Positions 55,204 through 63,593 are shown, numbered from the stretch's first letter. The stretch is DNA of 64,000 nt from Scytonematopsis contorta HA4267-MV1 (GCA_019359035.1 JAHHIC010000108.1:62001-126000); one strand, 5' to 3'. A program made the numbers and translations. The notes: a model not told the origin generated them from the sequence alone.

Positions 55204-58200
55204 ATGACCAAACCCAAGCCAGTATCCCCCAACTTTGGATATCTCGAACAACACGACCAGCAGTTGGTGAGGCTTGGAGCATTAGCAGAAAGATATTTTA
55301 CTGACGACCCCAACACTTGTTTAATCAAACTGCGACAATTTGGTGAACTCCTAGCACAACTAGTAGCAGCAAGAGTCGGAGAATACACAGACCCAAGCGA
55401 ACGTCAAATCGACTTAATGCGACGCTTGCGAGACAGAGGTGTACTCAAAGAAAAAGTATACCAACTCTTCGACGAACTCAGGTTTGCAGGTAATAAAGCT
55501 ACCCACGGATTAAGTGCTAACCAACGCATAGCCCTGAGTAACCTGAAATATGCCTATCACTTAGGAATTTGGTATCATCGACTTGTAACCAAAAACCGTG
55601 AATTCACCCCCGCTTCCTTCGTACCACCCCAAGACCCAGCAGTTGAAACTATTGCACTTCAGCAAGAATTAGAGCAATTACGAGAAGAACTAAAAGCAAG
55701 TCGGACTAAAGCAGAACTTGCACAAATTAAAATTCAACAAGAAGAACAAAGACGGATAAACGCAGAAGAACTTGCAAAAGAAGCGGAAACAAAAGCTGTT
55801 GATGCACTGCAACACCTAAAAGCAATTCAAGTAGCAGCAAAAACCCAATCGACGCAAACCACCCAAGAAATTATCCAGCAAGCGCAAATTGCAGAAAATA
55901 ATATTGACCTAGATGAAAGGGAAACACGTCGTTTAATTGATGCTCAGCTAAGAGATGCAGGTTGGGAAGTTGATTCCGAACAACTTATATATAGTAAAGG
56001 CACTAAACCTCAAAAAGGAAAAAATCTGGCAATAGCAGAATGGCCAATAGTAGATGGACGAGCAGACTATATCTTATGTGTGGGTCTGCAGGTAGTCGCA
56101 GTAGTGGAAGCCAAACGCAGAAGAAAAGATGTTTCCGGTGCAATAGTTCAAGCAAAACGTTATAGTCGTGACTATCAAATCAAAGGTAACGAGACCTTAG
56201 CAGGTGGTCTCTGGGGAGAATATCAAGTTCCTTTTGTTTTTGCTACCAATGGAAGACCTTTTTTACGACAGTTAGCAACCAAAAGTGGGATTTGGTTTTG
56301 TGATTTACGCAATCCTAATAATCTCAGTCGTTCCCTTACAACTTGGTATAGTCCCCAAGGTTTGCAAGATTTATTAACCCAAGACAACGAACGCGCACAC
56401 GAAAAATTACAACAAGAAGGTTTTAATTACAATCTCACACTCCGGGAATACCAAATTAAGGCAATTCAAAAAGTAGAAGCAGCACTCTCAGAAGACCAAC
56501 GAAGATTATTAATCGCAATGGCAACTGGGACAGGTAAGACGAAAACTTGTATTGCTTTAGTTTACCGTCTCTTGAAAACCAATAGATTTCGACGCATTTT
56601 ATTTTTGGTAGATAGAACTGCTTTGGGGGAACAAACTACCAATGCTTTCAAAGAAACCCGTATTGAGAACTTACAAACCTTCGCGGATATTTTTGATATC
56701 AAAGAACTCAAAGAAGCCACACCTGAGCGAGATACAAAAGTCCATATTGCCACAGTGCAAGCATTTATGAAGCGGATTCTCTACCCCAGCGACAACAGTT
56801 CCATACCTACGGCAGACCAATACGACTGTATTGTTGTTGACGAATGTCATAGAGGATATTTACTAGACCGGGAATTGAGCGATACTGAATTGCAGTTTCG
56901 GGATTTTAACGATTATATTTCTAAATATCGTCGGGTGTTAGACCATTTTGATGCGGTAAAAATTGGCTTAACTGCAACACCTGCGCTGCATACCACAGAA
57001 ATATTTGGGGAGCCTGTTTATAAATATAGCTACCGGGAAGCTGTTATAGACGGGTGGCTTATTGATTGCGAACCACCAATTAGAATTACCACCGCGCTAT
57101 CAGAAGATGGTATCACCTGGGAAGCGGGGGAAGAAATGGAGTATTTTGACCCGGTTACAAATACTATTGATTTAGTCCATGCACCAGATGAAGTAAAAAT
57201 TGAAGTTGAGCAGTTTAATAAACGAGTAGTTACGGAAGAATTTAACCGGGTTGTGTGCGAGTATTTAGCAGAAAATATTGACCCATTGCAACGGGAAAAA
57301 ACTCTAATATTTTGTGCGACGGATAATCATGCAGATATTGTTGTTGATTTGTTGAAAAAAGCATTACAAAACGAGTATGGTAGTGTTGAAGATGATGCTG
57401 TAGTCAAAATTACGGGTGCTTCAGATAAACCATTGCAGTTAATTCGACGGTTTAAAAATGAGCAAAATCCTAAGATTGCTGTGACGGTTGATTTATTGAC
57501 AACGGGGATAGATGTACCTGCTATTTGTAATTTGGTTTTTATCCGTCGGGTAAATTCGCGGATTTTGTATGAACAAATGTTGGGACGCGCTACCCGAAGA
57601 TGTGATGAGATTAGGAAAGAAGTATTTAGAATTTATGATGCGGTGAATATTTATGATGCTTTGGAACCAATTTCCACAATGAAACCTGTTGCGGCAAATC
57701 CTAATATTTCTTTTACTCAATTGGTGGATGAATTGACTAATTCACAAAATCAGGTGATTGCGACTACTGTTGTCGAGCAAATATTAGCTAAACTACAACG
57801 CACAATTAATTCAAAGTTATTGGAAAGTCGGAAGGATATCAGTTCAAAGCTGGTGGTAGGGGAACAAGGTTCTACATATCAAGTTAAGCAAAATATTCAA
57901 GAAAGAATTGAAGCGATTGCGGGAATGTCGGTTGGGGAAATGATAAATTATATGAAAGAAGCTGATTCGGAAGAAGTAAAAAAATGGTTTGAACAACGTA
58001 GAAATATTGCTCAAGTTTTGGACTCGCGAGATGGGGGTAGAAAACCAGTTTTAATATCTCGTCATGTTGATGAGTTGCGAAGTGTTGAACGCGGTTATGG
58101 GACTGCGACAAAACCGGAAGATTATTTGGATAGTTTTACTGCTTTTTTGCGGGATAATTTGAATCAGGTTCCTGCTTTGATGGTGGTGACGCAACGTCCT

Positions 58201-58620
58201 CGCGAACTGACTAGGGGACAGTTAAAAGAGGTGCGGTTGTTGTTAGAGCAAAATGGTTATACTGAGCGCAATTTGCGAACTGCATGGCGAGAAATGACTA
58301 ATGAAGATATTGCTGCTAGTATTATTGGCTATATCCGTAAGGCAGCTTTGGGGGATGCGCTTGTTCCCTATGAAGAAAGGGTGGATGGGGCTATTAAGAA
58401 AATAATGGCTTCTCGAAGTTGGAAGGAACCTCAGCGTAAATGGTTGGAACGTATTGGTAAACAACTGAAGGTTGAAACTATTGTGGATAGGGAGGCTTTT
58501 GACCAGGGGGAGTTTAGAAGTCAGGGGGGTGGATTTGTTCGGTTAAATAAGTTGTTTGATGGCAGGTTGGAAGAGATTTTGGTGCAAATTAATGATGATT
58601 TGTGGCAGAAGATTGGTTAA
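55204..58620 (+). CDS. hsdR: Type I restriction endonuclease subunit R (HsdR, EcoEI-like)
   Basis: 1138 residues. The N-terminal DUF4145-like helical region (1-130) is followed by a coiled coil (about 150-230, EEQRRINAEELAKEAETKAV). The nuclease motif is DGRADY...VVAVVEAKRRR (about 283-305, PD-(D/E)xK). The SF2 helicase motor has MATGTGKTKT (about 440), VDECHRG (about 545), GLTATPA and a motif VI region RRVNSRILYEQMLGRATRR. The C-terminus resembles the EcoEI_R_C domain. It would cut DNA after ATP-driven translocation when assembled with HsdM and HsdS. The catalytic motifs look intact, so an active R subunit without a visible S subunit is notable. Confidence 0.93.
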   Translation: MTKPKPVSPNFGYLEQHDQQLVRLGALAERYFTDDPNTCLIKLRQFGELLAQLVAARVGEYTDPSERQIDLMRRLRDRGVLKEKVYQLFDELRFAGNKATHGLSANQRIALSNLKYAYHLGIWYHRLVTKNREFTPASFVPPQDPAVETIALQQELEQLREELKASRTKAELAQIKIQQEEQRRINAEELAKEAETKAVDALQHLKAIQVAAKTQSTQTTQEIIQQAQIAENNIDLDERETRRLIDAQLRDAGWEVDSEQLIYSKGTKPQKGKNLAIAEWPIVDGRADYILCVGLQVVAVVEAKRRRKDVSGAIVQAKRYSRDYQIKGNETLAGGLWGEYQVPFVFATNGRPFLRQLATKSGIWFCDLRNPNNLSRSLTTWYSPQGLQDLLTQDNERAHEKLQQEGFNYNLTLREYQIKAIQKVEAALSEDQRRLLIAMATGTGKTKTCIALVYRLLKTNRFRRILFLVDRTALGEQTTNAFKETRIENLQTFADIFDIKELKEATPERDTKVHIATVQAFMKRILYPSDNSSIPTADQYDCIVVDECHRGYLLDRELSDTELQFRDFNDYISKYRRVLDHFDAVKIGLTATPALHTTEIFGEPVYKYSYREAVIDGWLIDCEPPIRITTALSEDGITWEAGEEMEYFDPVTNTIDLVHAPDEVKIEVEQFNKRVVTEEFNRVVCEYLAENIDPLQREKTLIFCATDNHADIVVDLLKKALQNEYGSVEDDAVVKITGASDKPLQLIRRFKNEQNPKIAVTVDLLTTGIDVPAICNLVFIRRVNSRILYEQMLGRATRRCDEIRKEVFRIYDAVNIYDALEPISTMKPVAANPNISFTQLVDELTNSQNQVIATTVVEQILAKLQRTINSKLLESRKDISSKLVVGEQGSTYQVKQNIQERIEAIAGMSVGEMINYMKEADSEEVKKWFEQRRNIAQVLDSRDGGRKPVLISRHVDELRSVERGYGTATKPEDYLDSFTAFLRDNLNQVPALMVVTQRPRELTRGQLKEVRLLLEQNGYTERNLRTAWREMTNEDIAASIIGYIRKAALGDALVPYEERVDGAIKKIMASRSWKEPQRKWLERIGKQLKVETIVDREAFDQGEFRSQGGGFVRLNKLFDGRLEEILVQINDDLWQKIG

Positions 58621-58642
58621 ATGTTGTCCTCTTCGCAAAAAG

Positions 58643-58684
58643 AACCCCACCCCCAACCCCCTCCCCGCACGCGGGGAGGGGGCT
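58643..58684. repeat. C-rich hairpin repeat, variant with CCCCGC..GCGGGG stem
   Basis: ACCCCACCCCCAACCCCC leads into CTCCCCGCACGCGGGGAG: a perfect short stem. A variant of the family at 5219 and 60366. It lies just after the hsdR stop and could reduce read-through into hsdM. Confidence 0.7.
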
Positions 58685-58747
58685 ACGATAATAGTGCATT
58701 CCCATGTTGGCGATTTATATAAATAGTTACAGGAACCACAAGGTAGG

Positions 58748-58819
58748 TGGGATAAATTTCAACAAGTTTTAAATAAAGTTCCTGATGTTGAACCAGAAGA
58801 TTATGACAAATTAGCATGA
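58748..58819 (+). pseudogene. 3' fragment of a small antitoxin gene (72-base direct repeat, left copy)
   Basis: Matches 62206-62277, the last 24 codons of the antitoxin gene (WDKFQQVLNKVPDVEPEDYD...), at 69 of 72 bases, including the stop. The upstream two-thirds of the gene is absent. Same orientation as the intact copy, so hsdM and three small genes lie between two direct repeats. Confidence 0.85.
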
Positions 58820-58933
58820 ATTTAATATACACTAGCTTCCCTCCGTACACTTGCTTTATACACACAAGTCAGAGTAAAGTGTCATATCAAATCATATTAT
58901 CTTTATTTACACCTATCTACTTAAATTATTAAA

Positions 58934-60361
58934 TTGAGCGCAACTACTGATATTGTTCAAAAACTCTGGAATCTCTGTCACGTTCTCCGGGACGACGGGA
59001 TTACATATCTTGCGTACGTGACAGAATTAACATACCTGTTATTTCTGAAGATGGCGCAGGAAACCCTTACGGAAAAACAAATCCCCGAAGGTTGTCGCTG
59101 GGGTGATTTGGTCAGTAAGGATGGTATTGACCAGATGAATTTTTACCGCGAAACTTTGTTAAAATTAGGTACTAGCAGTAATATGCCACAGGTGCAGGCA
59201 ATTTTCGCTAATGCCCAAACTGCACTTAAGAAACCACAAATTCTCAATAAGTTGGTCAAAAGTATTGATGAGCTTGATTGGTATTCTGCGAAAGAAGAAG
59301 GTTTGGGTGACCTTTACGAAGGTCTTTTAGAGAAGAACGCCAGCGAGAAAAAATCTGGTGCTGGGCAATATTTTACACCACGTCCTTTGATTGATTGTAT
59401 GGTGGAATTAATTAAGCCACAGCCAGGAGAGTTGACACAAGACCCTGCGGCAGGAACCGGTGGATTTTTAATTGCTTGCGACCGCTATATTAAACGGCAT
59501 ACTGATGATTTATTTGACTTAAGCGAAGCCGAACAATCGTTTCAACGTCATCAAGCATTTTGTGGGATTGAGTTGGTGCAAGATGCTCATCGGTTGTTAT
59601 TAATGAATATGCTGTTACATGGGATTGAGAGTACGGTTAGTTTGGGAGATACTCTCTCTGGTGATGGGCAACAGTTACCGAAAGCTGATGTAATTTTGAC
59701 TAATCCTCCTTTTGGGACAAAAAAGGGTGGTGGGTTACCTTCTCGTGATGATTTTACTTACTCTACTTCTAATAAACAGTTGGCTTTTTTACAACATATT
59801 TATCGTGGGTTGAAGCCTGGAGGTCGCGCTGCGGTGGTCTTACCTGATAATGTGTTGTTTGAAGATAGTCAAGGAAAGAGCATTCGGGCTGATTTGATGG
59901 ATAAGTGCAATTTGCATACTATTCTTAGGTTACCTACGGGAATTTTTTATGCTCAGGGTGTTAAAACTAATGTGCTGTTTTTCCAACGGGGGAAGACTGA
60001 TAAGGGTAATACGAAGTCGGTATGGTTCTATGATATGCGGACTAATATGCCTGCTTTTGGTAAGCGCACGCCTTTAACTAAGGAGCATTTTAAAGCTTTT
60101 GAGTTGGCTTACGGTAATGACCCTAATGGCGGAAGTAAGCGGGTTGATGAGGGAGAGTTGGGACGGTTCCGGTGTTTTAGTCGGGATGATGTGGCTAAAC
60201 GGGGCGAAAATTTAGATATTAGTTGGCTGCGGGATGATAGTTTACAGTCGGGGGATGATTTGCCGGAACCGGATGTGATTGCTGCGGAAATTATGAGTAA
60301 GCTGCAAACGGCTTTGGAGGAGATGGAAGCGCTGACGGCTTTGTTGGAAGGGGAGGTTTAA
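58934..60361 (+). CDS. hsdM: Type I DNA methyltransferase subunit M (HsdM)
   Basis: 475 residues from TTG (no ATG or good ribosome site seen). N-terminal helical domain (1-125), then SAM-binding GAGQYFTPRPLID and DPAAGTGGFLIACDRY (motif I, about 172), and the N6-adenine catalytic tetrapeptide NPPF (about 257, VILTNPPFGTKKGG). HsdM protects host DNA together with HsdS. It ends LEEMEALTALLEGEV. A related tail (LELIEALMALLEGD) reappears at 63910, and no hsdS follows. The very weak start context and the upstream gap raise the question whether it is expressed with hsdR. Confidence 0.93.
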   Translation: MSATTDIVQKLWNLCHVLRDDGITYLAYVTELTYLLFLKMAQETLTEKQIPEGCRWGDLVSKDGIDQMNFYRETLLKLGTSSNMPQVQAIFANAQTALKKPQILNKLVKSIDELDWYSAKEEGLGDLYEGLLEKNASEKKSGAGQYFTPRPLIDCMVELIKPQPGELTQDPAAGTGGFLIACDRYIKRHTDDLFDLSEAEQSFQRHQAFCGIELVQDAHRLLLMNMLLHGIESTVSLGDTLSGDGQQLPKADVILTNPPFGTKKGGGLPSRDDFTYSTSNKQLAFLQHIYRGLKPGGRAAVVLPDNVLFEDSQGKSIRADLMDKCNLHTILRLPTGIFYAQGVKTNVLFFQRGKTDKGNTKSVWFYDMRTNMPAFGKRTPLTKEHFKAFELAYGNDPNGGSKRVDEGELGRFRCFSRDDVAKRGENLDISWLRDDSLQSGDDLPEPDVIAAEIMSKLQTALEEMEALTALLEGEV

Positions 60362-60365
60362 GGAA

Positions 60366-60409
60366 GAGACCTAACCCCCCTACCCCCTTCCCTATGAGGG
60401 AAGGGGGAA
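60366..60409. repeat. CCTAACCCCC...CTTCCC hairpin repeat
   Basis: ACCTAACCCCCCTACCCCC with stem CTTCCCT / AGGGAAG, four bases after the hsdM stop, exactly as the copy after the CLC gene. Confidence 0.85.
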
Positions 60410-60514
60410 TTTAAGCTTAAGGAACGCTACCCGAAGCGTCCGCTTACGGATACGGGTAGAGCTTTGGAGAGGGATATTCTTTCACCCAATAAAGAAGGTG
60501 TGACAGTCTACTAG

Positions 60515-60829
60515 TTATTTAGCAACTCCTAACTCAACAAATTTAGCTTTTACGTCCTCAATGTTTTCACCACAATAGTGATACTCTTTATCAACAAGAT
60601 TGGCGAGATAATATCCCAATCTACCGCCATTAATTTTAAATAACTCTGTAACTACTGACTCTTTAGTTGTACCAAACATCCCTTCTATATCTGAAATTTT
60701 ATCCGATACAAAAAAATTGGTGGGATTAAACAACACCTCTACTCGTTGAAAAAACCATAGCAACTCAGAATCTTTTACGCCACGTCTAATCACTCTGTAT
60801 CCTAGTGGATAAACTAAACCTGTTTTCAT
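60515..60829 (-). CDS. Hypothetical protein next to hsdM
   Basis: 104 residues; start supported by AGGAG seven bases upstream (GTAGCAA spacing). No recognised domain. Soluble; pattern of a small alpha/beta protein (SELLWFFQRVEVLF, VTELFKINGGRLGYYLANLV, IEDVKAKFVELGV). Third and last of three minus-strand small genes convergent with hsdM. A defence-modulating role would be a guess from position only. Confidence 0.6.
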   Translation of the reverse strand: MKTGLVYPLGYRVIRRGVKDSELLWFFQRVEVLFNPTNFFVSDKISDIEGMFGTTKESVVTELFKINGGRLGYYLANLVDKEYHYCGENIEDVKAKFVELGVAK

Positions 60830-61153
60830 TTGCTACACTCCTAAATATAGGAAACAGACCCTAGTGGGGCTAGGAGGCTGTTAACTACTAGTTACGGTCT
60901 TGGTCGTTTTGTTTCATGTCTTTGATTTCCAGGTCTTTGGACGTTTGAAACTCATCTTCCCCATCTACCTGACGTACCCAAATATTTCTTCCAAGATATA
61001 TAAAGAAATCTAGGATACTACGGACTGGGGAATGACGACGACCATTGCTATCTTTGGTTTCGTTACCATTTTTTTGACTTATTTATCTCACCTCCTTGCG
61101 AGGGTTATTTTTTCCCTCATCCGTATAAGTGTATATCACTTCACATATAGAGT
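60830..61153. other. 324-base stretch containing the candidate AUA-start gene
   Basis: No ATG/GTG/TTG-initiated gene of note, but most of it is filled by the stop-to-stop frame described at 60888-61082. AAGTG-TATAT-CACTT (61127-61141) is a short inverted repeat upstream of it. Confidence 0.5.
60888..61082 (-). CDS. Candidate 64-codon gene with AUA start
   Basis: On the minus strand a perfect AAGGAGG (61097-61091) is followed after eight bases by ATA and an open frame of 63 more codons ending at 60888 (SQKNGNETKDSNGRRHSPVR, then ILDFFIYLGRNIWVRQVDG, then an acidic/basic tail with KDLEIKDMKQ). The frame has no ATG, GTG or TTG before residue 56. AUA/AUU starts are known for a few genes such as infC. 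Composition is protein-like (charged ends, hydrophobic middle). A mutated start codon in a dead gene is the main alternative. Confidence 0.4.
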   Translation of the reverse strand: MSQKNGNETKDSNGRRHSPVRSILDFFIYLGRNIWVRQVDGEDEFQTSKDLEIKDMKQNDQDRN

Positions 61154-61336
61154 TCAACTTCGCTGAGCATGAATAAGTATTAATTTACCTGAGGCGATCG
61201 CATCCAATAGTTGCCCTGTAGAACCTTCTCCAGCATATGTATAACCAAGCTTCTCAGCTATTTCTTTGACTTTATCTGGTGTTGTCGGTGCGACCCTTGC
61301 TAGGACTGTTGTTCGGTCAAGTTTTTTTCTAGGCAT
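61154..61336 (-). CDS. Small basic protein, possible antitoxin-like regulator
   Basis: 60 residues from ATG 61336 (MPRKKLDRTTVLARVAPTTP); the frame is open from a TTG at 61363, but the ATG is the better start. A basic N-terminus followed by strand/helix (TTVLARVAPTTPDKVKEIAEKLGY) fits ribbon-helix-helix-like small DNA binders. The C-terminal part (GSTGQLLDAIASGKLIL) looks family-conserved. No toxin pairs with it directly. A HIP1 site (61194-61201) lies inside the gene. Confidence 0.55.
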   Translation of the reverse strand: MPRKKLDRTTVLARVAPTTPDKVKEIAEKLGYTYAGEGSTGQLLDAIASGKLILIHAQRS

Positions 61337-61609
61337 CTTAAATTCATCATATCTGATATACAAATAAAGTATAACTGTTGCTTCCTGTGGATACTCTGAG
61401 CAGTTATACTTTCCCCAAATGAGCCAAAAATCGAACTCTGACGGCTTTGCTGCTAGGAAATGCCTTCATATGCTGGGATTTTAGAATAAAACTAAACCAG
61501 GGTAAATTTATTGATAAACCGGGAAGCTGATATATAAATTTCTTAGAAGCCTCTTCTGCAAGAGGCGCAAATAGCAGAGAATAGTATACTGAAAAGTAAC
61601 TTTAGAAAA

Positions 61610-62041
61610 ATGACAAAAACTTATCAACTTGTGTTAGACACTAATGTATTACTAGCTGGTCTACGCTCAAGTCGTGGTGCATCCTATAAGTTGTTAACAG
61701 TGCTCAACGACAAGCGTTGGCAATTAAATATTTCTACCCCTTTAATTTTAGAGTATGAAGAAATCCTTAAACGAGAAAAATACCAATTAACTTTAAGCAA
61801 TGATGAGATTGATAACGTGATTGACGCTATTTGTGCAATCGCTAATCAATGTAATATTTTTTATTTATGGCGACCAGTCGCAAAAGACCCAGATGATGAT
61901 TTTTTAATAGATTTAGCTCTTGAATGTCAAGCGGACTTTATAATAACTTATAATCAAAAAGATTTACAACCTGCCGAAAAGTTTGGTATCAAGGTAGTAA
62001 CGCCTAAAGAGTTTTTGCAACAAGTAGGAGAAATACCATGA
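61610..62041 (+). CDS. PIN-domain toxin (COG1569-type)
   Basis: 143 residues. LVLDTNVLLAGL (first acidic residue), ISTPLILEYEEILKR (Glu), DPDDDFLIDLALECQADFII (Asp cluster) and late TYNQKDLQPAEKFGIKV give the PIN endoribonuclease pattern. Toxins of this class cut RNA, typically tRNA or mRNA, and are held inactive by the protein of the next gene. The ATGA overlap (62038-62041) shows toxin-first order with coupled translation. Confidence 0.85.
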   Translation: MTKTYQLVLDTNVLLAGLRSSRGASYKLLTVLNDKRWQLNISTPLILEYEEILKREKYQLTLSNDEIDNVIDAICAIANQCNIFYLWRPVAKDPDDDFLIDLALECQADFIITYNQKDLQPAEKFGIKVVTPKEFLQQVGEIP

Positions 62042-62277
62042 CTAATTTAAATGTGCAGATTCCAGATTCTTTATATAAACAAATCACAGCTTTGGCAGTA
62101 AAGGAAAATGTACCTATTGAGCAACTTGTGTCTATTGCCTTATCCGCACAAGTCTCAGCTTGGATGACTAAAGATTATATAGAAGAAAAAGCCAAACGGG
62201 GTAACTGGGATAAATTTCAACAAGTTTTAAATAAAGTACCTGATGTTGAACCAGAAGATTACGATAAATTAGCATGA
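62038..62277 (+). CDS. Antitoxin of the PIN pair
   Basis: 79 residues. NLNVQIPDSLYKQITALAVK, then IEQLVSIALSAQVSAWMT, matches ribbon-helix-helix antitoxins; the tail NWDKFQQVLNKVPDVEPEDY would wrap the toxin. Overlaps the toxin by four bases (ATGA) and the next Uma2 gene by four bases (ATGA at 62274-62277). Its last 72 bases also occur alone at 58748-58819. Confidence 0.85.
   Translation: MTNLNVQIPDSLYKQITALAVKENVPIEQLVSIALSAQVSAWMTKDYIEEKAKRGNWDKFQQVLNKVPDVEPEDYDKLA
62206..62277 (+). repeat. 72-base direct repeat, right copy (end of antitoxin gene)
   Basis: Pairs with 58748-58819, three mismatches (positions equivalent to third codon bases or the GTT/GTA Val codon). The segment between the copies, 58820-62205, contains hsdM, three small genes, the PIN toxin and most of the antitoxin. 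Confidence 0.85.
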
Positions 62278-62711
62278 ACTTAGTGGTACTTCAATTCCAT
62301 CCTGTTATCACCATTACGGATGACCAATTTTTTGAATTTTGTCAACTTAACCGTGATTTTCGCATAGAATGCAACCCAGGGGGAGAAATTGTCTTGATGC
62401 CCGTGACTGGTTCGGAAAATGACCAGCGAAATTTTGATATTATTGGGCAGTTAGGTGTATGGACTAAGCAAGATGGTACGGGTGTCGGTTTTGCTTCTAG
62501 TGGTGGGTTTACATTACCTAACGGTGCTGTACGTTTCCCTGATGCTGCTTGGATAAAACGGGAACGATGGGAAGCTATACCAGCAGAAAAACGTAAAAAA
62601 TTTGCTCCTATTTGTCCTGATTTTGTCATTGAATTGCGGTCGGAAAGCGATGGGTTAGCTGTATTACAAGATAAAATGAGAGAATATTTGGATTTGAGTC
62701 AAATTTGGTAG
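62274..62711 (+). pseudogene. Truncated Uma2 (DUF820) nuclease-fold gene
   Basis: 145 residues against about 190 for the family. ITDDQFFEFCQLNRDFRIEC, GEIVLMPVTGSENDQRN, VRFPDAAWIKRERWEAIPAE and CPDFVIELRSESD (the D...E-x-R/K core) are typical. The frame stops at REYLDLSQIW, and a +1 reading there (GVKFGR) resembles the continuation expected in family members. A MITE-like element starts eight bases later. Translationally coupled to the antitoxin by ATGA. Confidence 0.75.
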
Positions 62712-62718
62712 GTTTACA

Positions 62719-62834
62719 GGACTTATACAAAAAATTGCTTTTATGCTTTATTTATCGAACCACCATAAACCGGAGGTTTTCCCGCAGGGTAGAGGCCAAG
62801 AATGCCAAGATTTAGTAGAGTTTGCGTAAGTCCT
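62719..62834. mobile_element. MITE-like element, 116 bp, AGGACTTA... terminal repeats
   Basis: Ends AGGACTTATACAAA (62719-62732) and TTTGCGTAAGTCCT (62821-62834) are inverted repeats with 12 of 14 matches. The inside carries the element CGAACCACC...GGAGGTTTTCCCGCAGGG (62757-62794), which is inverted relative to 55063-55096. It sits where the end of the Uma2 gene is missing. No target duplication seen. Confidence 0.6.
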
Positions 62835-62875
62835 AAGAATAAAAGTATACCTAATATTATATCAATAGAAATATT

Positions 62876-63502
62876 ATGACTCAAGCATTACCTAAAATAG
62901 TTAATTTTGATGAATTTATTGCCTGGTATCCAGAAAACTCTGGAGTCCGTTATGAGTTACACAATGGGGAAATTGTCGAAATGTCGCAGCCTAAGGGGAA
63001 ACATGAAAAAGTAAAAGGATTTTTATCTAGAAAGCTATCAGTAGAGTTTGACCGATTAAATCTTCCCTATTTTATTCCTAATCAAGCAATAGTAAAACCT
63101 CCTGAAAGGGAGTCAGGTTATTTTCCTGATGTGTTGATACTAAATGATTCTGCTTTAACTTCGGAACCTCTTTGGGAACAATATTCTACTGTTACTAATG
63201 GGGCTTCAATTCCTTTAGTTGTTGAGGTTGTTAGTACTAATTGGCGAGATGATTACTATTTAAAACTTGCTGATTATGAAGAAATGGGTATTCCTGAATA
63301 TTGGGTTGCTGACTATGCAGGATTGGGTGCTAGGAAGTTTATCGGGAATCCCAAACAACCTACTTTTTCAATTTATAAATTAATAGATGGGGAATATCAA
63401 GTTACTCAGTTTCGAGGTAGCGATAAAATTCAATCTCCAACTTTTCCTGAATTAAATTTGACTGTAGAACAGATTTTTGCAGGTAGTATCTCTATTTTAT
63501 AG
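62876..63502 (+). CDS. Uma2 (DUF820) family protein, full length
   Basis: 208 residues. NFDEFIAWYPENSGVRYELH, GEIVEMSQPKGKHEKV, GYFPDVLILND (Asp), PLVVEVVSTNWRDDYYLKLADYE (Glu and Lys of a PD-(D/E)xK-like core) and IPEYWVADYAG. Uma2 proteins are extremely abundant in cyanobacteria and have a restriction-endonuclease fold; their biological role is not established. It follows the truncated Uma2 gene and the MITE. Confidence 0.88.
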   Translation: MTQALPKIVNFDEFIAWYPENSGVRYELHNGEIVEMSQPKGKHEKVKGFLSRKLSVEFDRLNLPYFIPNQAIVKPPERESGYFPDVLILNDSALTSEPLWEQYSTVTNGASIPLVVEVVSTNWRDDYYLKLADYEEMGIPEYWVADYAGLGARKFIGNPKQPTFSIYKLIDGEYQVTQFRGSDKIQSPTFPELNLTVEQIFAGSISIL

Positions 63503-63593
63503 AAATATGGCTATTTTACATTTCGTTACGTAGTTTGTTTTTATTTTGCCCAGCTACTTAGACAAAAAGTTTAATTATTTAGGAGAATAGACG

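Larger units (their letters stand above)
58621..58933. other. 313-base gap between hsdR and hsdM
   Basis: Contains a C-rich hairpin repeat (58643-58684) and the 72-base antitoxin-end fragment (58748-58819). No complete gene. Type I genes are usually nearly contiguous, so this gap is itself unusual. Confidence 0.6.

Noticed and set aside
55204-60361. A novel defence system such as BREX or DISARM
   Set aside because: The helicase/nuclease and N6-methylase motifs and sizes match ordinary type I HsdR and HsdM; the novelty is in arrangement, not in these genes.
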